Notes under the pieces: model-generated
What the model was told of the DNA's origin: nothing
The model's input: the letters and a program-made list of their open reading frames with translations, nothing else
The model's database searches: none
Program-made: the position numbers and the translations under genes
Shown here: positions 43,905 through 53,397 of the stretch, in pieces
Layout: each line of letters opens with the position of its first letter
How positions within the stretch are numbered: the first letter of the stretch is position 1
Assembly: GCA_002005325.1 (NCBI GenBank)
Contig: CP017315.1
Location: forward strand, 1,364,001-1,428,000
DNA length: 64,000 bases
Direction of reading: 5' to 3'
Source: Candidatus Tokpelaia hoelldoblerii
Lineage (GTDB): Bacteria; Pseudomonadota; Alphaproteobacteria; Rhizobiales; Rhizobiaceae

Positions 43905-44809
43905 GATGCGTCCTCCACTATCCATCGAACCAAATCACCAAAACTGCAACCGGAAATCTTTGCAATATCCGGCACAAGCGATGTCGGCGTCATGCCCGGC
44001 TGCGTATTGACCTCAAGCCAGACCAGTTCATCCTTTTGCTCGTCATAGCGGAAGTCAGACCGGCTTACGCCACGGCATCCGAGCGCCTGATGCGCCTGTA
44101 AAGACATCTTTTGTATATTTTGGTAAATATTTGGTGAAATTTTTGCCGGGCACACATGTTTTGAACCGCCCGGCTTGTATTTTGAGTCATAATCATAGAA
44201 TTGAAAGCTTTGCTCCGGCACAATTTCACACACACCCAGCACCTGACCGCCCATAACAGCGCAGGTCAGTTCACGGCCGGCGACATATTTTTCAACCAGC
44301 ACCTCATCCCCATATTTCCACCCTGACGAGATAACAGACGACGGCACCTCCTGCCCTTCCCGCACAATCACCACGCCGAAGCTTGAACCTTCCCGCACAG
44401 GCTTCACCACATAAGGCGGCGGCAGCGGATGTTTTTTGACAATATCAAAACGGTTCATCACCCGTGACGCAGCAACAGCGACACCGGCGGCAGCGGCAAT
44501 TGTTTTCGCCAGCCCCTTGTCCATCGCCAGCGCCGAAGCGCAGACACCGGAATGGGTGTAGGGAATCTGCAGATATTCCAGAATGCCCTGAATGGTGCCG
44601 TCCTCGCCATAAGGCCCGTGCAGGGCATTGAAAGCGACATCAGGTTTCAACTCCGCCAGCCGGGAGGCAACATCACGTCCGGCATCAACGCGGGAAACAC
44701 GATAGCCCTGTTCTTCAAGCGCGTCCGCACAAGCCTGCCCTGAAGACAAACTCACCGGGCGCTCTGACGACAGGCCCCCCATCAAAACAGCTATATGCTT
44801 TCCAACCAC
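43892..44809 (-). CDS. ddl: D-alanine--D-alanine ligase
   Basis: ATP-grasp enzyme making D-Ala-D-Ala for peptidoglycan. 305 residues: VLMGGLSSERPVSL at the start, FNALHGPYGEDGTIQG, PVREGSSFGV (ATP loop) and EVNTQPGMTPTSL (metal and substrate site). The start is GTG 44809 with AAGGAG six bases upstream. A 300-bp gap in front, unusual within this packed cluster, carries a cluster of GANTC sites and so likely holds the ddl-ftsQAZ promoter. Confidence 0.94.
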   Translation of the reverse strand: MVGKHIAVLMGGLSSERPVSLSSGQACADALEEQGYRVSRVDAGRDVASRLAELKPDVAFNALHGPYGEDGTIQGILEYLQIPYTHSGVCASALAMDKGLAKTIAAAAGVAVAASRVMNRFDIVKKHPLPPPYVVKPVREGSSFGVVIVREGQEVPSSVISSGWKYGDEVLVEKYVAGRELTCAVMGGQVLGVCEIVPEQSFQFYDYDSKYKPGGSKHVCPAKISPNIYQNIQKMSLQAHQALGCRGVSRSDFRYDEQKDELVWLEVNTQPGMTPTSLVPDIAKISGCSFGDLVRWIVEDASCMR

Positions 44810-44881
44810 GGAACACTCCTTGCAAGGCTGAGCACGCACAGCCGGGCACCAGATTTCAGCTCAATGCCTGAAGACAATCAG

Positions 44882-45014
44882 GATTCCTGTTTGCGAATCA
44901 ATTGACTATACGGCTGCCTCTAAAGAATCAGAGAGTTGATTCACTGACAAGCCCTCGATCTTGTGTATAAAAGCGCTCACCTGTGGAAAACGACTCATCC
45001 GCATGAAAAGACTC
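44882..45014 (-). promoter_or_regulatory. ddl-ftsQAZ promoter region with six GANTC sites and a DnaA-like box
   Basis: The 302-bp gap between murB and ddl (44810-45111) has no gene. It contains GANTC, the CcrM methylation site, at 44882, 44895, 44925, 44938, 44992 and 45010; chance predicts about one per 256 bp. TTTTCCACA on the minus strand (44982-44990) is one mismatch from the DnaA box TTATCCACA. CcrM/GcrA and DnaA control division genes in Caulobacter; action here is inference. Confidence 0.65.
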
Positions 45015-45111
45015 AAGAAAAAATTTTTATTCCCTTAAAAGAAAGACGGGGAATATCTGTTAAAAATCACGCCCATAACGGCCCGGCAACACCCTCTCAC
45101 GAAAGCCGTGC

Positions 45112-46089
45112 TTATGACCGTTCTGCCTCCTCCGCCGGCACAACAACCCGGCCCGGCAGAAAGCGGCCGATCCGGCGGATTTCCCAGTGCAGGCAGATAC
45201 CGCTGTTATCCAGCACCCGCCGCCGCACTGTCTCCCCCAGCAACTCCAGATCATAGGCGCTGGCGTCACCGGTATTGATCATGAAATTGCAGTGCATGGG
45301 CGACATTTGCGCCCCGCCGACCTGCAAACCGCGGCAGCCCGCCGCATCAATCACCTTCCAGGCAGATGTGCCCTCCGGATTGCGGAAGGTCGAGCCGCCG
45401 GTTTTCTCCCGTATCGGCTGCACGGTTTCACGGTGATCTTGCACCTCATCCATCGCCTTGCGAATGTCTTCCCTGTCACCTTTTTCACCGCGCAACAGGG
45501 CCGAGACAAAAATCAGATCATCAGGCACGCCGCAATGGCGATAGCTGAACCCCATATCCGCCAGTGACAGGGTGTGACGGTTGCCGCGCCGGTCTAGCGC
45601 CCGCACTTCAACCACGCGGGCAGCGGTTTCAACACCATTGGCGCTGCCATTCATGCGCAAGGCGCCGCCAAGCGAACCCGGAATGCCATGATAAAAATGA
45701 AAACCGGCAATGCCCGCCTCAAGCGCCGCACCGGCAATGCTCTTGTCAGAAGCACCCGCACCGGCAAGCAGTGTCTGCCCGTCAACAACCTGCACCTCGC
45801 CAAAGCCCTTGACCGGCAAACGCAGCACCACACCGGCAATGCCGCCATCGCGCACCAGCAGGTTTGAACCAATGCCGACAACAGCCAGCGGCACATCTTC
45901 CGGCAAAACCTTAAGAAACCGTATCAGATCTTCCTCATCCGCCGGTTGAAACAGCACTTCCGCCAGACCGCCGGTGCGGAACCATGTTATCTTGTCCATC
46001 CCGGCGTTCGGCGTCACTTTTCCGCGAATACCGGAAAGCGGCAGCCTTGCCAGCAGGGCTTCACCGTCAAGAGGTTTCAGATCTGTCAT
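45112..46089 (-). CDS. murB: UDP-N-acetylenolpyruvoylglucosamine reductase
   Basis: FAD enzyme reducing the enolpyruvyl group to make UDP-MurNAc. 325 residues: TWFRTGGLAEVLF and VVGIGSNLLVRDGGI (FAD site), HGIPGSLGGALRMNGSANG (spans the second FAD loop), and the proton-donating Ser in GGSTFRNPEG. ATG 46089 overlaps the murC stop (ATGA). Confidence 0.95.
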   Translation of the reverse strand: MTDLKPLDGEALLARLPLSGIRGKVTPNAGMDKITWFRTGGLAEVLFQPADEEDLIRFLKVLPEDVPLAVVGIGSNLLVRDGGIAGVVLRLPVKGFGEVQVVDGQTLLAGAGASDKSIAGAALEAGIAGFHFYHGIPGSLGGALRMNGSANGVETAARVVEVRALDRRGNRHTLSLADMGFSYRHCGVPDDLIFVSALLRGEKGDREDIRKAMDEVQDHRETVQPIREKTGGSTFRNPEGTSAWKVIDAAGCRGLQVGGAQMSPMHCNFMINTGDASAYDLELLGETVRRRVLDNSGICLHWEIRRIGRFLPGRVVVPAEEAERS

Positions 46090-47495
46090 TTTTTCTTCTT
46101 CTCCGCCAGTTCCTGCGGAACACTGTACGCCCATTGCGTGATATTGCCCGCACCCAGGAACACCACATAATCCCCCTTTCGCGCCATATTACGCACCAGC
46201 GGCGCGATTGCCTCCGGCCCGTTGATATAGCACGCGTCGCGGTGCCCGGCAGTCTGGATACGCTCAACCAGCATTTTGGAATTCACCTTTGGCACCGGTT
46301 CTTCACCGGCAGCATAAACCGGCGCGACAGCAATCATATCCGCATCATTGAAACAGGTGGCAAATTCATCAAACAGATCATGCAGGCGGCTGAAACGGTG
46401 CGGCTGCATAATGGCGATCACCTTGCCCGGGGCCGCTTCCCGCGCGGCTTTTAAAACCGCACGGATTTCAACCGGATGATGGCCGTAATCATCAAAGAAT
46501 TCTATCCCCTTCCATGAACCTGTATGGGTGAACCGGCGCTTGACACCGCCAAAGCCCGCAAGCCCGCGCGCCATCGCCTCATCCGATACGCCCAGTTCAT
46601 GGGCAACGGCAATCGCGGCGCAAGCATTGCTGACATTATGCAGCCCGGGCATGGGCAGCACAAGATTTTTCATCTCTACCGTCACACCGGTTTTGCGGTT
46701 GCGGATAATCACATCGAAATGTGAGCGCGGGCCTTCCATCCGGTGGTTCAAAAACCGCACATCAGCCTGAGGGTTGGCGCCATAGGTCACCACACGCCGG
46801 TCACTGATACGCCCGACAAGCGCCTGCACTTCCGGGTGGTCAAGGCACATCACGCCAAAGCCGTAAAACGGCACATTCTCGACAAACTGACGGAACGCTT
46901 CGCGCACGCCGTCAAAATTGCCATAATGGTCAAGATGTTCCGGATCGATATTGGTGATAACAGCAATATCAGCGGGCAGTTTCAAAAACGTGCCGTCGCT
47001 TTCATCCGCTTCCACCACCATCCAGTCTCCCGCCCCCATGCGCGCATTGGTGCCATAGGCATTGATAATGCCGCCATTGATCACCGTAGGGTCAAAGCCG
47101 CCGGCCTCAAGCAGGGTGCCGATCAGCGAGGTTGTCGTGGTTTTGCCGTGGGTGCCGCCAACCGCCACCGCCTGACGGAAACGCATCAGCTCGGCCAGCA
47201 TTTCAGCGCGGCGCACAATCGGCAGAAATTTTTCCCGCGCCGCCTTGTATTCAGGATTATCCTTGCGGATGGCGGTGGAAATCACCACCACTTCCGCCGC
47301 GCCCAGATTGGCCGCGTCGTGGCCGATAAAAACCTCTATGCCCTTTTCACGCAGCCGCACAACATTGGCATTGTCCGCCTGGTCCGAGCCCTGCACCTTG
47401 TAGCCAAGATTATGCAGCACCTCGGCAATACCGCTCATACCAATACCACCTATGCCGATAAAATGAATAAGACCGACATCAAGTGGCATTTTCAT
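46086..47495 (-). CDS. murC: UDP-N-acetylmuramate--L-alanine ligase
   Basis: Adds L-Ala to UDP-MurNAc. 469 residues: HFIGIGGIGMSGIAEVL at the start, the ATP loop GGTHGKTTTTSLIG, and EADESDGTFLKL. Start overlaps the murG stop; stop overlaps murB. Confidence 0.96.
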   Translation of the reverse strand: MKMPLDVGLIHFIGIGGIGMSGIAEVLHNLGYKVQGSDQADNANVVRLREKGIEVFIGHDAANLGAAEVVVISTAIRKDNPEYKAAREKFLPIVRRAEMLAELMRFRQAVAVGGTHGKTTTTSLIGTLLEAGGFDPTVINGGIINAYGTNARMGAGDWMVVEADESDGTFLKLPADIAVITNIDPEHLDHYGNFDGVREAFRQFVENVPFYGFGVMCLDHPEVQALVGRISDRRVVTYGANPQADVRFLNHRMEGPRSHFDVIIRNRKTGVTVEMKNLVLPMPGLHNVSNACAAIAVAHELGVSDEAMARGLAGFGGVKRRFTHTGSWKGIEFFDDYGHHPVEIRAVLKAAREAAPGKVIAIMQPHRFSRLHDLFDEFATCFNDADMIAVAPVYAAGEEPVPKVNSKMLVERIQTAGHRDACYINGPEAIAPLVRNMARKGDYVVFLGAGNITQWAYSVPQELAEKKKK

Positions 47496-48619
47496 GAGTT
47501 TACTCCTTTTTTAATCCGTTCAATACTTCGGCCGGCAACAAGCCCTTCAGCAACCATGACGAGTTTGCGCGTTGCCTGCAATTTCCTTGCAGCATGCGCC
47601 TTCCTGGCTATATCCGCAAGCTTGTCCGGGTCTTCTAACGCAAAAACAAGGATTTTGGCAAGCCTGTCCGGGGTCAGTTCACGCTGTTCTATCAGCCCTG
47701 CCCCACCGGCTTCCGCCATCCCTTTTGCATTCAGCGCCTGATCATGATCCAGCGCATGGGGATAGGGCACCAGCAAAGCCGGGCGGCCGATTGCCGCAAT
47801 TTCCGACACGGTCGACGCACCGGAACGGGCAATGATAAAATGCGCATGCGCAATATGTTCAGCCATATCGGTAAAAAATGGCGCAATTTCGGCCTTTACA
47901 CCCAAACGGTCATAAGCAAAACGCAAGGTTGTCGCATCTTCCTCGCGCGCCTGCTGGGTGATCACAAGGCGGCTGAGCCGGTCTTCATCCAGAAAGGTCA
48001 GGGCCTGCGGCATGATTTCCGAAAAAAAATGCGCCCCCTGGCTGCCGCCAAACACCAGCAGGGAAAAAGGCGCATTGCCTTTTGATGGCCGGTACCGCAC
48101 CTTTCCAGCCCCGATCACCGCAGCGCGCAACGGATTGCCGGTTACGATGATCTTGCCGGCAAACGCGCCCTCCGGCTGCAGAAACCCGCCGGCAATCGCC
48201 GTCACCCGTTTGGCCAGAAAGCGGTTTGCCCGCCCCATGACGGCGTTCTGCTCGTGAATAAAGGTCGGAATGCCCATCTGCACCGCCCCAAGCAATGGCG
48301 GCAGGGTCGGATAGCCGCCGAAACCGGCAACCAGATCAGGCCTGAGCCTGCGCAACAGACGGCGGGCCTGCCACAGGCCATATGTCAGTTGCACCGCTCC
48401 CCGCACCAGCGTGAACGGATTCTTGCCGCTGAGCGTGCCGGCGGAAATCACATGGACATGATCTTGCGGGAAGCATTCGATAAATTGCTCTGCCCGGCGA
48501 TCGGTTATCAGATGAACGTCAAACCCGCGCTCCAGCAAGGCCAGCCCCAGCGCTTCAGCAGGAAAAAGATGCCCGCCGGTTCCCCCCGCGGCGAGAACAA
48601 TTGTACCCTTTTCTTTCAT
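47492..48619 (-). CDS. murG: UDP-GlcNAc:lipid I N-acetylglucosaminyltransferase MurG
   Basis: Membrane-associated GT28 enzyme making lipid II. 375 residues: LAAGGTGGHLFPA loop, FIHEQNAVMGRANR, LVFGGSQGA and IARSGASTVSEIAAIGRP. Fifteen bases after ftsW, overlapping murC. Confidence 0.96.
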   Translation of the reverse strand: MKEKGTIVLAAGGTGGHLFPAEALGLALLERGFDVHLITDRRAEQFIECFPQDHVHVISAGTLSGKNPFTLVRGAVQLTYGLWQARRLLRRLRPDLVAGFGGYPTLPPLLGAVQMGIPTFIHEQNAVMGRANRFLAKRVTAIAGGFLQPEGAFAGKIIVTGNPLRAAVIGAGKVRYRPSKGNAPFSLLVFGGSQGAHFFSEIMPQALTFLDEDRLSRLVITQQAREEDATTLRFAYDRLGVKAEIAPFFTDMAEHIAHAHFIIARSGASTVSEIAAIGRPALLVPYPHALDHDQALNAKGMAEAGGAGLIEQRELTPDRLAKILVFALEDPDKLADIARKAHAARKLQATRKLVMVAEGLVAGRSIERIKKGVNS

Positions 48620-48634
48620 CTCACACCATCAAGT

Positions 48635-49762
48635 TCATGTCTGCAACAAAGCGGATTTGCGTGCTTCCGGCCGTCGCCGTGTCAATGCCAGCAGGCACCC
48701 CATTGTCAACCCGATCGCCACAAGCGACGAACCGCCATAGGAAATAAACGGCAGTGTCATCCCCTTGGGCGGCATCAGCCCTAGATTGACCGCGATATTG
48801 ATAACCGACTGCATGCCGAACAAAACAGCGATACCGGCTGTCGAAAACCGGGTAAAGGCGTCCTGCTCCTTCATGGCGATATAGAGCGAACGGATCACAA
48901 TAAAAGCAAACAGCGCCACGATAATCATACACAGGATGATGCCATATTCTTCAGCAACCACGGAAAAGACAAAATCCGTATGCCCGTCCGGTATCCCGCC
49001 CTTGATCGTGCCCTCCCCCGGCCCCTGGCCAAACCAGCCGCCGCGCACAATGGCGTCACTGGCCATCCTGATCTGAAATCCATCCTCACCGGTCAGGAAA
49101 CTGTCGATACGCCCGCGCACATGGGGCAGCGCCGTATAAGCGCCGAATGCGCCGGCAGTCGCACACCCCAGCAAGACAAAGACCACCGCCCACGGCACAC
49201 CGGCCAGAAAAAACAACGCTCCCCATGCCGCGCTGATCAGGATTGTCTGGCCGACATCCGGCTCTATCACCAGCAGAACAGCGCAAAGGCAATACAGCAG
49301 AAACGGTGCAATATAACCGGACATTTTACCGCTTTTGTTCTGCTGCGCAAACAGCCAGCCCGCAACCACCACAAAGGCGGGCTTCATAAATTCGGAAGGC
49401 TGGATGGTGGCAAAGCCAAGATCAATCCACCGCCACGCGCCCTTGATTTCCACCCCGTTGAGACGTACCAGCACCAGCAGAACCAGTGTTGCCGCCAGAG
49501 ACAGCAGGCACAGGCGGCGGATATTGCGTGGTGAAAAAAACGAAACTGCCACCATCAGAACAAGTGCAGGAAGAATATAGCGGATATGCAGCTTGGCAAA
49601 ATGAAAACTGTCGGCAATATTGATCCTGTGTGTCTGCCCGGGGCTTGCCGCGAATGAAGCGACAATGCCAATTCCAATCAACACAAGACAGGCGGCAAGG
49701 ATGGCGCGGTCAATTGTCCACCACCAGTTAGCAACCGACCCGCGATCAAGACGACTGACCAT
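48635..49762 (-). CDS. ftsW: Divisome SEDS glycosyltransferase FtsW
   Basis: Polytopic SEDS peptidoglycan polymerase working with FtsI. 375 residues with about 10 hydrophobic segments; PSEFMKPAFVVVAGW, EPDVGQTILIS, and GEGTIKGGIPDGHTDFVF with VVAEEYG carry the conserved acidic site. ATG 49762 is chosen over the upstream frame to 49831; GGAACTGGAAAG precedes it. Normally adjacent to murD; here an EamA transporter lies between. Confidence 0.93.
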   Translation of the reverse strand: MVSRLDRGSVANWWWTIDRAILAACLVLIGIGIVASFAASPGQTHRINIADSFHFAKLHIRYILPALVLMVAVSFFSPRNIRRLCLLSLAATLVLLVLVRLNGVEIKGAWRWIDLGFATIQPSEFMKPAFVVVAGWLFAQQNKSGKMSGYIAPFLLYCLCAVLLVIEPDVGQTILISAAWGALFFLAGVPWAVVFVLLGCATAGAFGAYTALPHVRGRIDSFLTGEDGFQIRMASDAIVRGGWFGQGPGEGTIKGGIPDGHTDFVFSVVAEEYGIILCMIIVALFAFIVIRSLYIAMKEQDAFTRFSTAGIAVLFGMQSVINIAVNLGLMPPKGMTLPFISYGGSSLVAIGLTMGCLLALTRRRPEARKSALLQT

Positions 49763-49842
49763 CTTTCCAGTTCCTTTGGCTTTTTGTTTTGCCCCTATCA
49801 TAGAGGAAAACTCATACCGGAGAGTTAACAAGGCAATAATTT

Positions 49843-50748
49843 TTAAACAGTTTCCTGTTTTGCATCTACAGGAGTATTTTTCATTGCCAGCAACAGCCCG
49901 CCCATAATACAGGCCGCACCGATAAAGCCAATGGCGCCCAGCGCATCCCCAAACAGCACAAAGGCAAAGAGACAGGAAAATAAGGGGTCACTGGTTTCAA
50001 TAATCTGAACCTTGCCGGCTTCCCCGGCTTCCACAGCACGGGTAGTAAAATAAAACCCGCCAATGGTTGGCAACAAAACAAGTGCAAAGATAACCGGCAG
50101 GCTTGCCCCTGCCGGCACTGCAAACCCTTCATGAAGCAACGGCACCAGCAGATATAAACTGCCAAAGCCAAACAACCAGATGAGTTGCGGCAGACCGCCC
50201 TTCATACGTAACAACTTGGCCATAAAAATAAAAAGCGCATAGCCAAGCCCGCCCAAAAGCGCCAGCATAATCCCAAGATAACTACCGGAAACCCCGCCTT
50301 CAAAACTGTAAATGAGATAAACTCCGCATAGAATAGCGGCAAAAGCGGCAAGCTTATAAACCGTCAGTTTTTCATGCAGGAATACTGCTGAAAACAAAAT
50401 CGTAACACAACCGGCCACATAAGTCAGAAACGACACCAGCGGAATAGAGGCTTCATGAAACGCCCATGTCTCAAAGAAATACAAACAGAAAATACCCAGA
50501 AAAGCTAAAACAGCCAATTGCGGCCATTGCCGGTGCAGGGCAAGCGCTTCCTGACGCAACGGCTTGCGCCAGGTGCAATAAAATAACAGCAGTACAAAAG
50601 CGATAAAACATTTCCAGAAAGCAACCTGATGATGTGTTGCCCCTTCAGTAAAACCGAAACGGGTGAACACACCGATTATGCCGTTAAGCATCGCTGCTAT
50701 CAAAGCGAACATTTCAGGCCGGTTAAACAGTCTGGAAAACAGAATCAT
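49843..50748 (-). CDS. DMT superfamily (EamA) transporter inserted in the dcw cluster
   Basis: 301 residues, ten hydrophobic segments in two EamA repeats (MFALIAAMLNGIIGVFTRFGF and YLGIMLALLGGLGYALF at the starts of each half). Substrate unknown; relatives export amino acids or other metabolites. ATG 50748 has AGGGG seven bases upstream. It sits between murD and ftsW, where related genomes have no gene, and has visibly lower GC than its neighbours. The 111-bp gap from murD carries an imperfect hairpin (arms AGCATT 50774-50779 and AATGCT 50791-50796) and AT-rich sequence that may hold a promoter. Likely a later insertion. Confidence 0.85.
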   Translation of the reverse strand: MILFSRLFNRPEMFALIAAMLNGIIGVFTRFGFTEGATHHQVAFWKCFIAFVLLLFYCTWRKPLRQEALALHRQWPQLAVLAFLGIFCLYFFETWAFHEASIPLVSFLTYVAGCVTILFSAVFLHEKLTVYKLAAFAAILCGVYLIYSFEGGVSGSYLGIMLALLGGLGYALFIFMAKLLRMKGGLPQLIWLFGFGSLYLLVPLLHEGFAVPAGASLPVIFALVLLPTIGGFYFTTRAVEAGEAGKVQIIETSDPLFSCLFAFVLFGDALGAIGFIGAACIMGGLLLAMKNTPVDAKQETV

Positions 50749-50859
50749 CACAAAACCCCTATATAAATGATAAAGCATTACTCTGTTCAGAATGCTGATA
50801 TTTTAATATTTACTGGATAAAACTTACCCGGCTTGGCCTATCTGATGAAAAACACCACC

Positions 50860-52287
50860 CTAATAATCATCAAGAGCCGCAACCAGCTGGCGGAAGGCAT
50901 CGCCGCGCGCGCCATAATTGGCGAACTGGTCAAAACTGGCGCAGGCCGGTGAAAGCAGCACCACTGTTTCCCGGGCCTTGCCTGCCACAGCGTCCCTCCT
51001 CGTACCATCTTCCAGTGCATCTTTCGTATTATCTTCCAACGCATCCTTCGCCGCCTGTTTCACAGCATTTTCCAATGTTTCAACCATAACAACCGGTATC
51101 GCGCCGCCAATCGTGCGGGCAAAATCCGCCGCCGCCGCACCAATCAGATAGGCTTTACGGATTTTCGGGAAAAAGCGCCGCAGGCTCTCAATCCCGCCTT
51201 CCTTCTCCACCCCCCCCGCAATCCAGTAAATCGCCTCAAAAGCAGCAAGCGCCGGGGCGGCGGCTTCCGCATTGGTGGCCTTGCTGTCATTGACAAACAC
51301 AACATGGCCCTTGCGCCCCACCTCTTCCATCCGGTGCGGCAGGCCGGTGAAGCTTTGCAGCGCTTTGCCCACATCAGCAAAACGCACATCCAGGGCACGG
51401 CAGCAGGCAAGCGCCGCAAGCGCATTCTGTGCATTATGCGCCCCGCGCAGGGAAGCAATACCGGCAAGCGAGGCGACAGGCCTGCCCTGATAAAACAGCT
51501 CTTCTTTTTGCGCATAAGCGCCGGCGGGCAGTTTTTTCAGCACGGAAACCGGCAGGGCTTTATCAACACGGGCAAAAACCGCGCGGCAGGTTTCATCATC
51601 CACGCTGATAACCGCTGTATCCGCATTCGCCACCACGCGCTCTTTCAGCGCCGCATAATTTTTAAAACTGCCGTGCCGGTCAATATGGTCAGGCGTGATA
51701 TTGAGCAAGATGCCGACAGTCGGGTTCAGGGATGGTGTCAGGTCAATCTGGTAGGAAGAACATTCAATCACAAAAAACCGCCCGCGCGCCGGTGGCTCAA
51801 GTGACAAAATCGCTGTGCCGATATTACCGCCCGTCTGCACATCACACCCCGCTTCACGCAACAGATGGCTGACCAGCGCCGTGGTGGTGGATTTGCCGTT
51901 GGTGCCGGTAATAGCGATAAACGGGCAGTCTTTTGATTGAAGGTTGTGTTCAGCCAGATACGCATTGCGCATCCGCACAAACAATTCAATATCGCCGATA
52001 ATTTCTACCCCGGACGCACGCGCCAGCGCAACACTCCAATGGGGCTGCGGATGTGTGAGCGGCACCCCGGGAGACAACACCAGCGCGCTGATTTCCCGCC
52101 AGTCCGCCGCGCGCAAATCCCGCGCTTCCAGCCCCTGCGCGCGGGCTTTTTCAACAGCTGCCGCATTGTCATCCCAGACAATCACCGCCGCACCGCCAGC
52201 CTGTAATGCCAGAGCCGTCGCCAGTCCTGAGCCGCCAAGGCCGAAGAGCGCAACTTTTTTGCCTTTAAACAGCGAAACAGCAATCAT
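50860..52287 (-). CDS. murD: UDP-N-acetylmuramoylalanine--D-glutamate ligase
   Basis: Adds D-Glu to UDP-MurNAc-L-Ala. 475 residues: VALFGLGGSGLATA, ATP loop ITGTNGKSTTTALV, PDHIDRHGSF and VLLSPACASFDQF. Near the C-terminus a tandem repeat of eight residues, KDALED(N/G)T, is encoded by two 24-bp units (51007-51054) and is absent from the MurD pattern I know. Four bases after mraY. Confidence 0.95.
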   Translation of the reverse strand: MIAVSLFKGKKVALFGLGGSGLATALALQAGGAAVIVWDDNAAAVEKARAQGLEARDLRAADWREISALVLSPGVPLTHPQPHWSVALARASGVEIIGDIELFVRMRNAYLAEHNLQSKDCPFIAITGTNGKSTTTALVSHLLREAGCDVQTGGNIGTAILSLEPPARGRFFVIECSSYQIDLTPSLNPTVGILLNITPDHIDRHGSFKNYAALKERVVANADTAVISVDDETCRAVFARVDKALPVSVLKKLPAGAYAQKEELFYQGRPVASLAGIASLRGAHNAQNALAALACCRALDVRFADVGKALQSFTGLPHRMEEVGRKGHVVFVNDSKATNAEAAAPALAAFEAIYWIAGGVEKEGGIESLRRFFPKIRKAYLIGAAAADFARTIGGAIPVVMVETLENAVKQAAKDALEDNTKDALEDGTRRDAVAGKARETVVLLSPACASFDQFANYGARGDAFRQLVAALDDY

Positions 52288-52291
52288 CCCG

Positions 52292-53359
52292 TCACCGCAA
52301 TTTCAAAGTGGACAGGCCGATCAGCGCCAGAATAATGGCGATAATCCAGAAGCGGACCACCACCTGGCTTTCCGTCCAGCCCTTTTTCTCAAAATGATGA
52401 TGAATCGGCGCCATCAAAAACCCCCGCTTGCCGGTCATTTTAAAATAACCGACCTGAATAATCACCGACAGCGCTTCCATGACAAACACGCCGCCGATAA
52501 CAGCGAGCACGATTTCATGCTTGGTGGCAACCGAAACCGCGCCAAGCAGCCCGCCCAATGCCAACGAACCGGTGTCGCCCATAAAAATCGCCGCCGGCGG
52601 CGCGTTGAACCACAAAAAGCCAAGCCCCGCACCAACCACCGCGCCCAGCAGCACGGCGAGTTCACCCGTGCCCGCGACAAAATGAATTTGCAGATAATCA
52701 GCAAACTTCATATTTCCCGACAGATAGGCGATCAGCGCGAAGGAAGCCGCCGCCACGATAACCGGCACAATCGCCAGCCCGTCCAGCCCATCGGTGAAAT
52801 TCACCGCATTGCCGCTGCCGACCATGACACAGGCGGCAAAGGGGATAAAGAACCAGCCCAGATCCCAGAGCGTGTTGACAAACGGAAACGCCAGCCCGCT
52901 TGAGCCCTCTTTCTGGATAATACAAGCAGCCACAGCCGCGATCAGAAACTCCAGCCCCAGGCGCGCCTTGCCGGAAAAGCCTTTTTCGTTCTGTTTGGTG
53001 ACCTTGAGATAATCATCATAAAAACCGATAGCGCCGAAAGCCAGCGTCACCCCCATCACCACCTGGAAATAGGTATTGCTCAGATCGCACCACAACAGCG
53101 CTGAAACCACAGTACCGCTCAAAATCATCAAACCGCCCATAGTCGGCGTACCGGCTTTTTTGAAATGGGTTTGCGGCCCGTCAGCGCGAATCGGCTGCCC
53201 CATCCCCTGCCGTCCTTTTAGCGAGGCGATAATGCTGGGGGCAAACAAAAACACAATCATTGCGGCGGTGATTCTCGCACCGACTGTGCGGAAGGTGAGA
53301 TAACGAAAAACACCGACACCGGGCAGGTAAGCAGACAAATCAGACAGAAACAGAAACAT
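52292..53359 (-). CDS. mraY: Phospho-N-acetylmuramoyl-pentapeptide transferase
   Basis: Makes lipid I from UDP-MurNAc-pentapeptide and undecaprenyl phosphate. 355 residues with ten membrane segments; KAGTPTMGG, YDDYLKVTK, NFTDGLDGLA and APIHHHFEKKGW are the active-site loops. Confidence 0.97.
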   Translation of the reverse strand: MFLFLSDLSAYLPGVGVFRYLTFRTVGARITAAMIVFLFAPSIIASLKGRQGMGQPIRADGPQTHFKKAGTPTMGGLMILSGTVVSALLWCDLSNTYFQVVMGVTLAFGAIGFYDDYLKVTKQNEKGFSGKARLGLEFLIAAVAACIIQKEGSSGLAFPFVNTLWDLGWFFIPFAACVMVGSGNAVNFTDGLDGLAIVPVIVAAASFALIAYLSGNMKFADYLQIHFVAGTGELAVLLGAVVGAGLGFLWFNAPPAAIFMGDTGSLALGGLLGAVSVATKHEIVLAVIGGVFVMEALSVIIQVGYFKMTGKRGFLMAPIHHHFEKKGWTESQVVVRFWIIAIILALIGLSTLKLR

Positions 53360-53397
53360 GGTGGAACGGGCCCTTTAATTCACAACAATCATCCTGT

